5,406 bases of DNA from the NCBI GenBank assembly GCA_027057985.1, contig JALUTJ010000177.1:1-5406 (forward strand), written 5' to 3'. This stretch comes from Chromatiales bacterium. Lineage in GTDB: Bacteria > Pseudomonadota > Gammaproteobacteria > UBA6429 > Thiohalophilaceae. The notes below the pieces were generated by a model. It was not told the DNA's origin, made no database searches, and was given only the letters and a program-made list of their open reading frames with translations. The translations under genes were made by a program, and so were the position numbers. Position 1 is the first letter of the stretch; each line of letters starts with the position of its first letter. Of the stretch, positions 1 to 5,406 are shown piece by piece.

Positions 1-460
1 CCAGTTGCAGGGTCTGCAACATCAGTTGCATGATTTCGACATCACTCTCGATACCGGCGTGGCCATATAACTCGGCACCTACCTGCAACGGACTGCGTGA
101 ACCGGCAAAACCATCACTACGGGTATGCAGTACCGTGCCCATGTAACAGAGACGAGTCGGGGTTTCACGCTTGAGCTGGTGCGCATCGATTCGTGCCACC
201 TGTGGTGTCATATCGGCACGCACCCCCATCATGCGTCCGGTGAGCTGGTCGGTCAGTTTGAAGGTTTGTAGATCGAGATCGTTGCCGGTACCGGTCAGTA
301 ATGATTCCAGGTATTCAATAAAGGGCGGCATCACCAGTTCATAGCCCCAACTGGCATAGGTATCCAGCAGGGTACGCCGTAACTGCTCCAGCTGCCTTGC
401 CTGCTGCGGCAAAACTTCTTCAATCCCTTCGGGTAATAACCAGCGATCTGTTTTATTCAT
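1..460 (-). CDS. hisZ: HisZ, ATP phosphoribosyltransferase regulatory subunit (5' part, runs off window)
   Basis: Regulatory subunit of ATP phosphoribosyltransferase, a catalytically inactive histidyl-tRNA-synthetase-like protein. In known systems it assembles with short-form HisG to catalyse the first step of histidine synthesis in the cytoplasm. The window holds the first 153 codons, from ATG at 460-458 down to position 1; about 60% of a typical protein of roughly 390 residues is missing. The translation begins [18 protein letters not shown]. It carries the class-II synthetase-like core: a [18 protein letters not shown] segment (residues 38-55), [11 protein letters not shown] (81-91), and a motif-2-like stretch around [12 protein letters not shown] (103-114) ending in QVGAELYG (126-133). 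MTPQ and QVGAE fit HisZ and also HisS, but the start sequence and position after hflC-yjeT favour HisZ. It starts 7 nt after the yjeT stop, has no clear Shine-Dalgarno, and may rely on translational coupling. Its presence implies a short HisG elsewhere. Confidence 0.93.
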   Translation of the reverse strand, partial: MNKTDRWLLPEGIEEVLPQQARQLEQLRRTLLDTYASWGYELVMPPFIEYLESLLTGTGNDLDLQTFKLTDQLTGRMMGVRADMTPQVARIDAHQLKRETPTRLCYMGTVLHTRSDGFAGSRSPLQVGAELYGHAGIESDVEIMQLMLQTLQL

Positions 461-467
461 ATTTTTA

Positions 468-656
468 TTACCGGGTCAGAAAATATACGACGGTAGCCCC
501 AATAACCATACTCACCAGCCCCATTACCCTTAAGGTACCTTCATCAAGTTCTCGTATGGTTAACATAGTCTGCTTGAAAGCACGCGGGTTCAGTGCTGGC
601 ATAATACCTTCGATCACCAGCACCAGGCCAATAGCTATCCAGAAAGCATCCGGCAT
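468..656 (-). CDS. yjeT: DUF2065 family small inner-membrane protein (YjeT-like)
   Basis: Small membrane protein of 62 residues with no established function. Two hydrophobic segments are visible: residues about 4-22 (from [18 protein letters not shown]) and about 44-60 ([17 protein letters not shown]), joined by a short basic and polar loop ([21 protein letters not shown]). The pattern LVLVxEGxxPxLxPxA followed by a second helix matches the DUF2065/YjeT family as I know it from E. coli, where the gene also follows hflC. The ATG at 656-654 lies 16 nt after the hflC stop and is preceded by a modest CTGGA sequence. The gene ends with tandem in-frame stops (TAA TAA), immediately before hisZ. Its constant place after hflC suggests a link to the HflKC membrane assembly, but that is inference. 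Confidence 0.9.
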   Translation of the reverse strand: MPDAFWIAIGLVLVIEGIMPALNPRAFKQTMLTIRELDEGTLRVMGLVSMVIGATVVYFLTR

Positions 657-672
657 TTATTTCCAGCCCATT

Positions 673-1539
673 CTATTTAACTTTTTTGAAGTACTTGAAA
701 AATTCTGAACTTGGATCAAGTACCATCATGTCACTTTGTGAATCAAATGAATTACGGTATGCCTGCAGGCTACGATAGAAAGAATAAAATTCCTTGTCCT
801 GGTTATAGGCACGGGCATAAATCTGTGCGGCTTTTGCATCACCATCACCACGAATTTTTTCTGCATCACGATAGGCTTCTGCAAGAATAACCGTGCGTTG
901 ACGATCGGCATCTGCACGAATCTTTTCAGCCGCTTCAGCGCCACGAGAACGATAATCTTTTGCTACCCGCGCTCGCTCTGCTTCCATACGACGGAATACC
1001 GAGTTACTGATTTCTTCACTAAAATCAATCCGCTTCACCCGTACATCCACTACCTGAATACCAAACTTGTGTACCTGGGTGTTAGCAACCTTGCCACTCT
1101 CTGCCATGATTGCCTTACGTTCACCGGAAATCACTTCCTGGATAGTTCTTTTGCTGAACTGGTCACGCAGGCTGTCATTGACAACAGTATAAAGACGTTC
1201 AGAAGCGATACGTTCATTACCACCCGACATGGACTTATAGTAAGTCTCAACATCACTGATACGCCACTTAACAAAGAAATCAACGTTAACGTTTTTCTTT
1301 TCCTTGGTCAGGTAGTTAGCCGGGCGTGCATCAAGGGTTAAAATTCGTTTTTCAAATTTCTTTACATTATTGATAAACGGAATTTTAACATGTAGTCCGG
1401 GTTTAAAATCAGACTCAACGATCTCACCGAGGCGGAATTTTACTGCCAGTTCACGTTCATCCACAATAAAAATAGAGTTAAGAGCAATAATCAGAACGAT
1501 AATACCGATAACAAGTCCCGAAGATTTAAAATTAAACAT
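673..1539 (-). CDS. hflC: HflC, SPFH-domain membrane subunit of the HflKC modulator of FtsH
   Basis: Partner of HflK in the large inner-membrane SPFH assembly that encloses FtsH and limits its access to membrane substrates. The 288-residue product has one N-terminal membrane anchor (about residues 7-25, IIVLIIALNSIFIV). An SPFH/band-7 domain follows, with the typical PGLHVKIPFINNVKKFEKR (47-65), TKEKKNVNVDFFVKWRISD (78-96), and GIQVVDVRVKRIDF (160-173). Next comes an Ala/Glu/Arg-rich helical region (about 180-245, EAERARVAKDYRSRGAEAAE) and the conserved end FYSFYRSLQAYRNSF (251-265) then DPSSEFFKYFKK. It lacks the insertion of about 45 residues that E. coli HflC (334 aa) carries before GIEVVDVR, as is usual outside the enterics. 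The start ATG is 2 nt beyond the hflK stop and is served by a strong GGGAGGG inside hflK, so coupled translation is likely. The gene looks clearly more AT-rich than hflX and hflK. Confidence 0.97.
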   Translation of the reverse strand: MFNFKSSGLVIGIIVLIIALNSIFIVDERELAVKFRLGEIVESDFKPGLHVKIPFINNVKKFEKRILTLDARPANYLTKEKKNVNVDFFVKWRISDVETYYKSMSGGNERIASERLYTVVNDSLRDQFSKRTIQEVISGERKAIMAESGKVANTQVHKFGIQVVDVRVKRIDFSEEISNSVFRRMEAERARVAKDYRSRGAEAAEKIRADADRQRTVILAEAYRDAEKIRGDGDAKAAQIYARAYNQDKEFYSFYRSLQAYRNSFDSQSDMMVLDPSSEFFKYFKKVK

Positions 1540-1541
1540 GA

Positions 1542-2771
1542 TTAACGACCCTCCCGGCGGCTGCGCAGTACATCACGTGAACGAGGGGAAGTAGAAGTAT
1601 TCCCGGTTGAAGGCAGGTTTTGCCTGATATCTTCCAGTGCCTGCAGATCATCGCTGGCTGCAGGCGCACGGCGTTTCAGCTGATCCAGCGGCAGGTACAT
1701 CAGGTTATTGCCTTTTTTCACATCGACCATCACCTTGCGACTGTTACCCAGTACCGACTCAATGGTTTCCAGATAAAGACGTTCACGGGTAACCGTTGGT
1801 GCCTTTTTATATTGCGACAGCAGTTTCAGGAAACGCTGGGTTTCACCAGTGGCCTGGGCAATGAGCTGATCACGATAGGCTTTTGCCTCCTGCCCCATAC
1901 GCGCCGCCTTACCACGTGCCTTTGGCAGAATGTCATTGGAATAAGCCTGGGCTTCGTTTATCAGCCTTTCCTTGTCTTCACGAGCCTTGATGGCATCGTT
2001 AAAGGCATGCTGCACCTGCTCGGGTGGCTGGGCATTCTGCATATTGACATTGGTCACCATCAGGCCAACCTTGTAGCTATCGAGGATCTGCTGCATCAGT
2101 ACCCTGGTGTTGTTTGCCACTTCGACACGGCCATCCTTGATAACGAAGTCCATGGCATTTTTACCCACGATTTCACGCATTGCGGTTTCGGTCACCTGGC
2201 GCAGGGTGGTATCCGGGTTGCGAACATTAAAGACATAGTCGCGTGCATTACTGACTTTGTACTGCACTACGAACTGGATATCGACGATATTCTCATCATG
2301 GGTCAGCATCAGCGATTCATGCGTGGTGGCACCAATATTGATACTGCGGACTTTTTCCACATCGACGATTTCCACTTTCTCGATAAAACGTGGATACCAG
2401 TGTGGCCCCGGCTCGGTAATACGATCAAAAGCCCCCAGCCGCAGTACCACGCCCTCACGACCTTCATCAACGATATAGATACCGGACAGAGCCCATAAGA
2501 CCACGAGGATAGCGGCGATAAAGCCCATGCCTTTCCCGGAGGCCGCGTCACCGCCACCAGCGCGTCCACCACCTTTACCCCCAAACAGGCCGGAGATTTT
2601 TTCATTAACCTTTTTGAAGACCTCGTCGAGATCAGGCGGGCCATCCTGGTTATTACGACCGTTATTGCCCCACGGATCCTTACCAGAACCGCCGGGCTCG
2701 TTCCAGGCCATTTCCTGGCCGTGTTCCTGTTCTTCGCTGCGATGCTTGTTCGACATATTGAGTTTCGCCAT
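1542..2771 (-). CDS. hflK: HflK, SPFH-domain membrane subunit of the HflKC modulator of FtsH
   Basis: Forms with HflC the SPFH cage around FtsH in the inner membrane. The product is 409 residues from the ATG at 2771. Order: a polar cytoplasmic N-terminus containing the family hallmark MAWNEPGGSGKDPWG (21-35) and GPPDLDEVFKKV (44-55); a Gly-rich linker GLFGGKGGGRAGGG (61-74); one membrane helix (about 83-101); an SPFH/band-7 domain starting IVDEGREGVVLRLGAF (100-115) with PGPHWYPRFIEKVE (121-134); a long Ala/Glu/Lys helical region (about 255-320); and a Ser/Arg-rich tail. The start is uncertain. E. coli and Pseudomonas HflK, as I recall them, begin at the MAWN methionine, here Met21 (2711), which leaves 20 extra residues. 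Met6 (2756) is a third option. None of the three has a well-placed Shine-Dalgarno. The extra codons use the same C/G-rich third positions as the rest of the gene, so they may really be translated. hflC follows after 2 nt. Confidence 0.95.
   Translation of the reverse strand: MAKLNMSNKHRSEEQEHGQEMAWNEPGGSGKDPWGNNGRNNQDGPPDLDEVFKKVNEKISGLFGGKGGGRAGGGDAASGKGMGFIAAILVVLWALSGIYIVDEGREGVVLRLGAFDRITEPGPHWYPRFIEKVEIVDVEKVRSINIGATTHESLMLTHDENIVDIQFVVQYKVSNARDYVFNVRNPDTTLRQVTETAMREIVGKNAMDFVIKDGRVEVANNTRVLMQQILDSYKVGLMVTNVNMQNAQPPEQVQHAFNDAIKAREDKERLINEAQAYSNDILPKARGKAARMGQEAKAYRDQLIAQATGETQRFLKLLSQYKKAPTVTRERLYLETIESVLGNSRKVMVDVKKGNNLMYLPLDQLKRRAPAASDDLQALEDIRQNLPSTGNTSTSPRSRDVLRSRREGR
1549..1555 (-). 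promoter_or_regulatory. Strong Shine-Dalgarno for hflC embedded in the hflK stop region
   Basis: On the minus strand this reads GGGAGGG and lies 9 nt before the hflC ATG. It is also coding sequence: it falls in the Arg-Glu-Gly codons (CGG GAG GGT) just before the hflK stop TAA. A ribosome finishing hflK would therefore cover the hflC initiation site, a usual arrangement for keeping two complex subunits in ratio. The coupling is inference from layout. Confidence 0.8.
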
Positions 2772-2794
2772 TTTATTAAAATTGATTGTTTTTC

Positions 2795-2817
2795 ATGTGG
2801 GCACGAAAGTGTCACAT
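2795..2817. repeat. Imperfect inverted repeat in the hflX-hflK gap
   Basis: Outer arms ATGTG and CACAT (5 bp) enclose inner arms CAC and GTG (3 bp) around a 4-nt loop, with a small asymmetric interior loop (GG against T) between them. In the sense of the operon transcript the loop is UUUC; on the opposite strand it would be GAAA closed by C-G. No T-run follows on the minus strand, so it is not a Rho-independent terminator. It sits just after the hflX stop and could be a small mRNA hairpin affecting decay or hflK translation. The short arms mean chance is possible. Confidence 0.35.
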
Positions 2818-2818
2818 T

Positions 2819-4141
2819 CTATTGGGCTTGGGCCTCAGCCGCAAGTTGAAGGGGAGCATGATCGTCAACTATATATTGATCAATTGCTTCATATTTGACC
2901 AGGCTGTCCCAGTCGGCCCGTTTCAGGCTGACATCCATCAGCCAGCCACCGTTTTCCTGTACCTGATCCTGATGCACAGACCCGGCTGCAAACAGCCGTG
3001 CGTGCAGTTTTCCGGCACTGGCCGGAAGGCAAAGCTGCTGGTGAATCATATCACTGCTGACACGTTCGGCCAGTGCCTGGTAGAGCAGATCCATACCCGC
3101 CCCGGTCAGGGCTGAGACCCAGACCCGGATAGCAACTCCGTTTTCATCACGATCGATACGTGGTTCTACCTCGTCGAGCAGGTCAATCTTGTTAAATACC
3201 AGTAACTGTGGGCTGTCCTCGGCATCGATTTCATTGAGGACACTGTTGACCTGCTGCATATTGCTATCACGATCTTCGCTGGATGCATCCACCACGTGCA
3301 GCAGCAAGTCGGCATCCTGGGTTTCCTTGAGAGTGGAGCGAAATGCCGCTACCAGATCATGCGGCAGGGCACGGATAAAACCTACTGTGTCGGCCAGCAC
3401 CACCGGGAAACCGGCTGGCAACTTGATTCGGCGCAGGGTGGGATCCAGGGTGGCGAATAACTGATCGGCGGCATATACCTCGGCCTGGGTCAGCTTGTTG
3501 AACAGGGTCGATTTACCGGCATTGGTATAACCCACCAGTGAGACCGTTGGCACATCGGCTTTTTTACGTGCCTTGCGTCCCTGCTCGCGCTGGCGTTGCA
3601 CTTTTTCCAGCCGTTGTTTCAGGGTACGAATACGGTGGCCAATAAGGCGGCGGTCGGTTTCGAGCTGAGTTTCACCCGGTCCGCGCAGGCCGATACCGCC
3701 TTTTTGCCGCTCAAGGTGGGTCCAGCCCCGTACCAGGCGGGTGGAAAGATGCCGTAACTGCGCCAGCTCAACCTGTAACTGGCCTTCATGACTGCGGGCG
3801 CGCTGGGCAAAGATATCCAGGATCAGGCCGGTTCTATCCAGCACCTGACATTCGAGCAGGGCTTCGAGGTTACGTTCCTGTACCGGGGTCAGGTCATGGT
3901 CAAACAGTACCACGTCGGCTTCATTCTGTTTTACTACGTCACGAATCTCCTCGGCCTTGCCGGTGCCGACAAAATACTTTGGGTGCGGCACAGCACGTGA
4001 GCCGGTGACAGTCGCTACCGGCTCAGCGCCGGAGGAAATAACCAGTTCACGAAATTCTTCAAGGGATTCTTCTTCAAAAGCGGTATTCAGGTTGAGGTGA
4101 ACCAGTACTGCACGTTCACCGCCCCGGGGACGTTCAAACAA
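2819..4141 (-). CDS. hflX: HflX, ribosome-associated GTPase (TTG start)
   Basis: GTPase that binds the 50S subunit and splits stalled ribosomes, notably after heat or antibiotic stress. The 440-residue product has the HflX N-terminal domain (about 1-110, with GSRAVPHPKYFVGTGKAEEI), a helical linker with the family signature GGIGLRGPGETQLETDRR (148-165) and the basic coiled segment 166-196. The G domain follows: G1 GYTNAGKS (204-211), TLDPT (231-235), G3 DTVGF (251-255), G4 NKID (317-320) and G5 SAL (343-345). A C-terminal domain completes it, with an Ala/Gln-rich tail slightly longer than in E. coli (426 aa). All nucleotide-binding motifs are intact. The start codon is TTG at 4141-4139: (M)FERPRGGERAVLVHL aligns with the E. 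coli start MFDRYDAGEQAVLVHI, no ATG or GTG is available nearby, and a stop lies upstream in frame. A weak GGGG lies about 9 nt upstream. The gene is 47 nt from hfq. Confidence 0.97.
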   Translation of the reverse strand: MFERPRGGERAVLVHLNLNTAFEEESLEEFRELVISSGAEPVATVTGSRAVPHPKYFVGTGKAEEIRDVVKQNEADVVLFDHDLTPVQERNLEALLECQVLDRTGLILDIFAQRARSHEGQLQVELAQLRHLSTRLVRGWTHLERQKGGIGLRGPGETQLETDRRLIGHRIRTLKQRLEKVQRQREQGRKARKKADVPTVSLVGYTNAGKSTLFNKLTQAEVYAADQLFATLDPTLRRIKLPAGFPVVLADTVGFIRALPHDLVAAFRSTLKETQDADLLLHVVDASSEDRDSNMQQVNSVLNEIDAEDSPQLLVFNKIDLLDEVEPRIDRDENGVAIRVWVSALTGAGMDLLYQALAERVSSDMIHQQLCLPASAGKLHARLFAAGSVHQDQVQENGGWLMDVSLKRADWDSLVKYEAIDQYIVDDHAPLQLAAEAQAQ

Positions 4142-4188
4142 GGAGCAACACCCCGCTACAACCTGGTAACCATATAAAAGGAGAGAAT

Positions 4189-4449
4189 TTAAACATTACC
4201 ACCGTGACTATCCATGCCCTTGTCATCTGTACTGACGGGCATTTTTACATTCCGTGCCGGTACCACGGTTGAAATCGCATGTTTATAGACCATCTGGCTC
4301 ACCGTATTGCGTAACAGCACCACGAACTGATCAAATGACTCAATCTGACCCTGCAACTTGATGCCGTTTACCAGGAAGATCGAAACCGGGACACGCTCCT
4401 TACGCAGCGCATTAAGAAATGGATCTTGCAGAGACTGTCCTCTACTCAT
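4189..4449 (-). CDS. hfq: Hfq, RNA chaperone (Sm-like hexamer)
   Basis: RNA chaperone that forms a ring-shaped hexamer, stabilises small RNAs and promotes their pairing with mRNAs. The product is 86 residues. The Sm1 region runs from [21 protein letters not shown] (4-24) through [21 protein letters not shown] (26-46), and Sm2 is [11 protein letters not shown] (54-64). Proximal-face residues Gln8, Phe42, Tyr55, Lys56 and His57 are present. The basic rim patch is RKER (16-19), keeping Arg16 and Arg19. Position 25, tyrosine in E. coli and part of the distal A-binding face, is Phe here. The C-terminal tail after residue 65 is short (about 21 residues) and ends in a small Gly/Asp/Ser-rich segment, shorter than in E. 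coli (102 aa) and similar to Pseudomonas. The ATG has a good Shine-Dalgarno 9 nt upstream. It lies between miaA and hflX, as in most gammaproteobacteria. Confidence 0.98.
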   Translation of the reverse strand: MSRGQSLQDPFLNALRKERVPVSIFLVNGIKLQGQIESFDQFVVLLRNTVSQMVYKHAISTVVPARNVKMPVSTDDKGMDSHGGNV

Positions 4450-4458
4450 AATTATTAT

Positions 4459-4464
4459 CTCCAG
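4459..4464 (-). promoter_or_regulatory. Shine-Dalgarno of hfq
   Basis: Reads CTGGAG on the minus strand, 9 nt before the hfq ATG, and supports that start. AAN triplets lie on both sides of it: an AAT/AAC run just upstream and TAATAAT between it and the ATG. Hfq bound to those would cover the site. Confidence 0.7.
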
Positions 4465-4466
4465 TA

Positions 4467-4478
4467 GTTGTTGTTATT
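4467..4478 (-). promoter_or_regulatory. Candidate Hfq-binding (ARN)4 tract in the hfq leader
   Basis: On the minus strand this is AAT AAC AAC AAC, four consecutive A-R-N triplets ending 2 nt before the Shine-Dalgarno of hfq. The Hfq distal face is known to bind ARN repeats, and E. coli Hfq represses its own translation through its 5' leader. The match and location are seen directly; binding and autoregulation here are inferred. Confidence 0.45.
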
Positions 4479-4481
4479 ATA

Positions 4482-4504
4482 GGTAGCAAAAACCTGCCGC
4501 TACC
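4482..4504 (-). repeat. Inverted repeat / leader hairpin upstream of hfq
   Basis: Perfect 6-bp arms GGTAGC and GCTACC around an 11-nt spacer (GGCAGGTTTTT on the minus strand). Up to three further G-U pairs could extend the RNA stem inward. The T-run is inside the loop and the sequence after the stem is TATAATAAC, so this is not an intrinsic terminator. It would fold directly upstream of the AAN tract and the ribosome binding site of hfq. Confidence 0.45.
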
Positions 4505-4518
4505 CTGAAACACACACC

Positions 4519-4546
4519 GTTACATCGTTGACCTGAAAGTCGTCAA
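4519..4546 (-). promoter_or_regulatory. Possible sigma70-type promoter for hfq
   Basis: On the minus strand TTGACG (4546-4541; 5 of 6 to the -35 consensus) is followed after 16 nt by TGTAAC (4524-4519; 4 of 6 to the -10 consensus). It would give a leader of roughly 60 nt containing the 4482-4504 hairpin and the AAN tract. The -10 match is only fair, and the spacer is shared with an inverted repeat, so this is a candidate rather than a call. Confidence 0.28.
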
Positions 4547-4550
4547 ACGA
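4525..4550. repeat. Inverted repeat in the miaA-hfq gap
   Basis: On the minus strand the arms are TCGTTTGAC and GTCAACGA, which pair over 8 bp with one bulged T around a 9-nt loop (GACTTTCAG). No T-run follows on either strand, so a terminator is unlikely. It coincides with the -35 box and spacer of the possible promoter at 4519-4546, so it could be an operator, or an RNA hairpin in read-through transcripts from miaA. Confidence 0.45.
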
Positions 4551-4595
4551 AAGCTAACTAAACCGTCTATCAAGCAGTTTTTACGACCTGAGCAG

Positions 4596-5406
4596 TCAAT
4601 CTAGGTACATTTTCACTGTTTTCAAGACATTTTCCTGAATTTCCTGTTCAGAATATCGGCTCGAATCGAAAATCATTAAGTCTTTTTCTGAACGTAACCA
4701 GGTAAATTGCCGTTTTGCCAGCTGGCGTGTAGCAATGACACCTCTTTCTACCATTTCATTATAGTCTATTCTTTCTGAAAGGTAGTCCCAGACCTGCCGA
4801 TATCCCACCGCACGAATAGCAGGTAGATCGGCATGCAAATCCCCTCTATTCTTTAAGGTTTTCACTTCTTCAATCAGCCCCTGCTCCAGCATTTGTTTGA
4901 AACGTATTTCGATACGCTGATGCAGCATGGCACGATCCGAGGGCACCAGAGCCAGCTTGAGCACCGAGTAAGGCAGTGGCTCGGCTTTCATTTCCTGTTG
5001 CAGACGTGACATCGGCTGCCCGGTCATTTCATACACTTCCAGCGCCCGCGAAATCCGCTGCGGATCATTGGGATGAATACGTGCTGCCGCTTCGGCATCC
5101 ACCTCGGCCAGTCGCTGGTGTAGCTGTTCCCAGCCGAGGCGGTCGGCCTCAGCTTCAATTTTCTGCCGGGTGACCTCGTCTGCGGCAGGCAATTCAGAAA
5201 GGCCATTTAACAGCGCCCGGAAATAGAGCATGGTGCCACCGACCAGCAGGGGAATGCGACCAGCCGCATGAATTGCTTTGATTTCGTGCAGGGCATCTTC
5301 ACGGAAACGGGCGGCTGAATAGGCCTCGGCTGGATCGGCAATATCGATGAGGCGATGCGGGGCCAGTGCCAGTTCTGCCGCATCCGGCTTGGCCGCGCCA
5401 ATATCC
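4596..5406 (-). CDS. miaA: MiaA, tRNA dimethylallyltransferase (N-terminus outside window)
   Basis: Transfers a dimethylallyl group to N6 of A37 in tRNAs that read codons starting with U, the first step toward ms2i6A37. The window holds the last 269 codons; the reading frame continues open through 5406. By comparison with E. coli (316 aa), about 50 residues are missing, including the P-loop. Visible, numbered from the first complete codon in the window: DIGAAKP (1-7), HRLIDI (17-22), [19 protein letters not shown] (48-66), [14 protein letters not shown] (111-124), LHQRIEIRF (161-169), [17 protein letters not shown] (193-209) and [13 protein letters not shown] (226-238), all characteristic of MiaA. 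An internal Met at 5231 is not the start: the upstream 58 codons align with the family without a break. The gene ends in TGA, 146 nt before hfq. Its last roughly 200 bp are much more AT-rich than the rest. Confidence 0.97.
   Translation of the reverse strand, partial: DIGAAKPDAAELALAPHRLIDIADPAEAYSAARFREDALHEIKAIHAAGRIPLLVGGTMLYFRALLNGLSELPAADEVTRQKIEAEADRLGWEQLHQRLAEVDAEAAARIHPNDPQRISRALEVYEMTGQPMSRLQQEMKAEPLPYSVLKLALVPSDRAMLHQRIEIRFKQMLEQGLIEEVKTLKNRGDLHADLPAIRAVGYRQVWDYLSERIDYNEMVERGVIATRQLAKRQFTWLRSEKDLMIFDSSRYSEQEIQENVLKTVKMYLD

Noticed and set aside
397..708. 103-codon open frame on the plus strand
   Set aside because: Antisense to hisZ, yjeT and hflC; the minus-strand genes match known families in known order.
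898..1341. 147-codon open frame on the plus strand
   Set aside because: Antisense shadow of hflC with no recognisable protein features or ribosome binding site.
1620..2498. 292-codon open frame on the plus strand
   Set aside because: It lies wholly antisense to hflK, which is strongly supported by SPFH family motifs. The translation shows no recognisable family and the frame is a by-product of hflK codon use.
2309..2815. 168-codon minus-strand frame overlapping hflK
   Set aside because: It overlaps the N-terminal half of hflK in another frame and has no family resemblance.
2875..2884. 10-bp perfect palindrome ATTGATCAAT near the end of hflX
   Set aside because: It lies in coding sequence for the HflX C-terminus (Ala-Ile-Asp-Gln), is short, and has no associated promoter elements. 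Chance is a sufficient explanation.
4476..4481. Perfect TATAAT on the minus strand just before hfq
   Set aside because: No acceptable -35 box or extended -10 lies upstream, and a start here would leave only about 20 nt of leader. It is better explained as part of the A-rich tract.
4485..4501. Sigma54-like GG...GC pattern (GGCAGG then TTTTTGC) upstream of hfq
   Set aside because: The GG-to-GC spacing is 9 nt instead of the required 10, and the flanking consensus is poor.
4482..4550. Intrinsic terminator between miaA and hfq
   Set aside because: Neither inverted repeat is followed by a T-run on the minus strand; the only T5 lies in a loop. Read-through from miaA is more likely.
5207..5401. 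64-codon minus-strand frame at the miaA edge
   Set aside because: It overlaps the continuing miaA frame, whose translation (DIGAAKP through [12 protein letters not shown]) matches MiaA directly.

Overview
The window holds one conserved housekeeping gene block, all on the minus strand, read from high to low coordinates: miaA (3' part) - hfq - hflX - hflK - hflC - DUF2065/yjeT - hisZ (5' part). This is the classic gammaproteobacterial miaA-hfq-hflXKC region. A stand-alone hisZ follows yjeT, and HflC lacks the insertion seen in enteric proteins. Both point to a non-enteric gammaproteobacterium of moderate GC content; I cannot name the genus. HisZ also predicts a short-form HisG elsewhere in the genome. 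There is no sign of mobile elements, CRISPR arrays, tRNA or rRNA.

Layout: 4596-5406 is the C-terminal five-sixths of MiaA, cut by the window edge before its P-loop. 4450-4595 is a 146-nt leader with two inverted repeats, a possible promoter, an AAN-triplet tract resembling an Hfq distal-face site, and a good Shine-Dalgarno for hfq. hfq is at 4189-4449. hflX is at 2819-4141 and starts with TTG. hflK (1542-2771) and hflC (673-1539) are almost abutting, and the hflC Shine-Dalgarno lies inside the last codons of hflK. A 62-residue two-helix membrane protein of the DUF2065 family is at 468-656. The first 153 codons of hisZ run off the low-coordinate end at position 1. No stretch longer than 300 bases lacks a gene.

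How the genes relate: MiaA modifies A37 of tRNAs reading UNN codons. Hfq pairs small RNAs with mRNAs. HflX is a ribosome-splitting GTPase. HflK and HflC form the SPFH membrane assembly that surrounds and restrains the FtsH protease. HisZ is the regulatory half of the first enzyme of histidine synthesis. Tight spacing suggests co-transcription of most of the block, with hfq probably having extra promoters in the leader and in the AT-rich 3' end of miaA.

I found no new biological system here. The points worth a second look are regulatory (the hfq leader), start-site questions (TTG for hflX, the N-terminus of HflK), a Tyr-to-Phe change at the Hfq distal face, and uneven base composition across the block.
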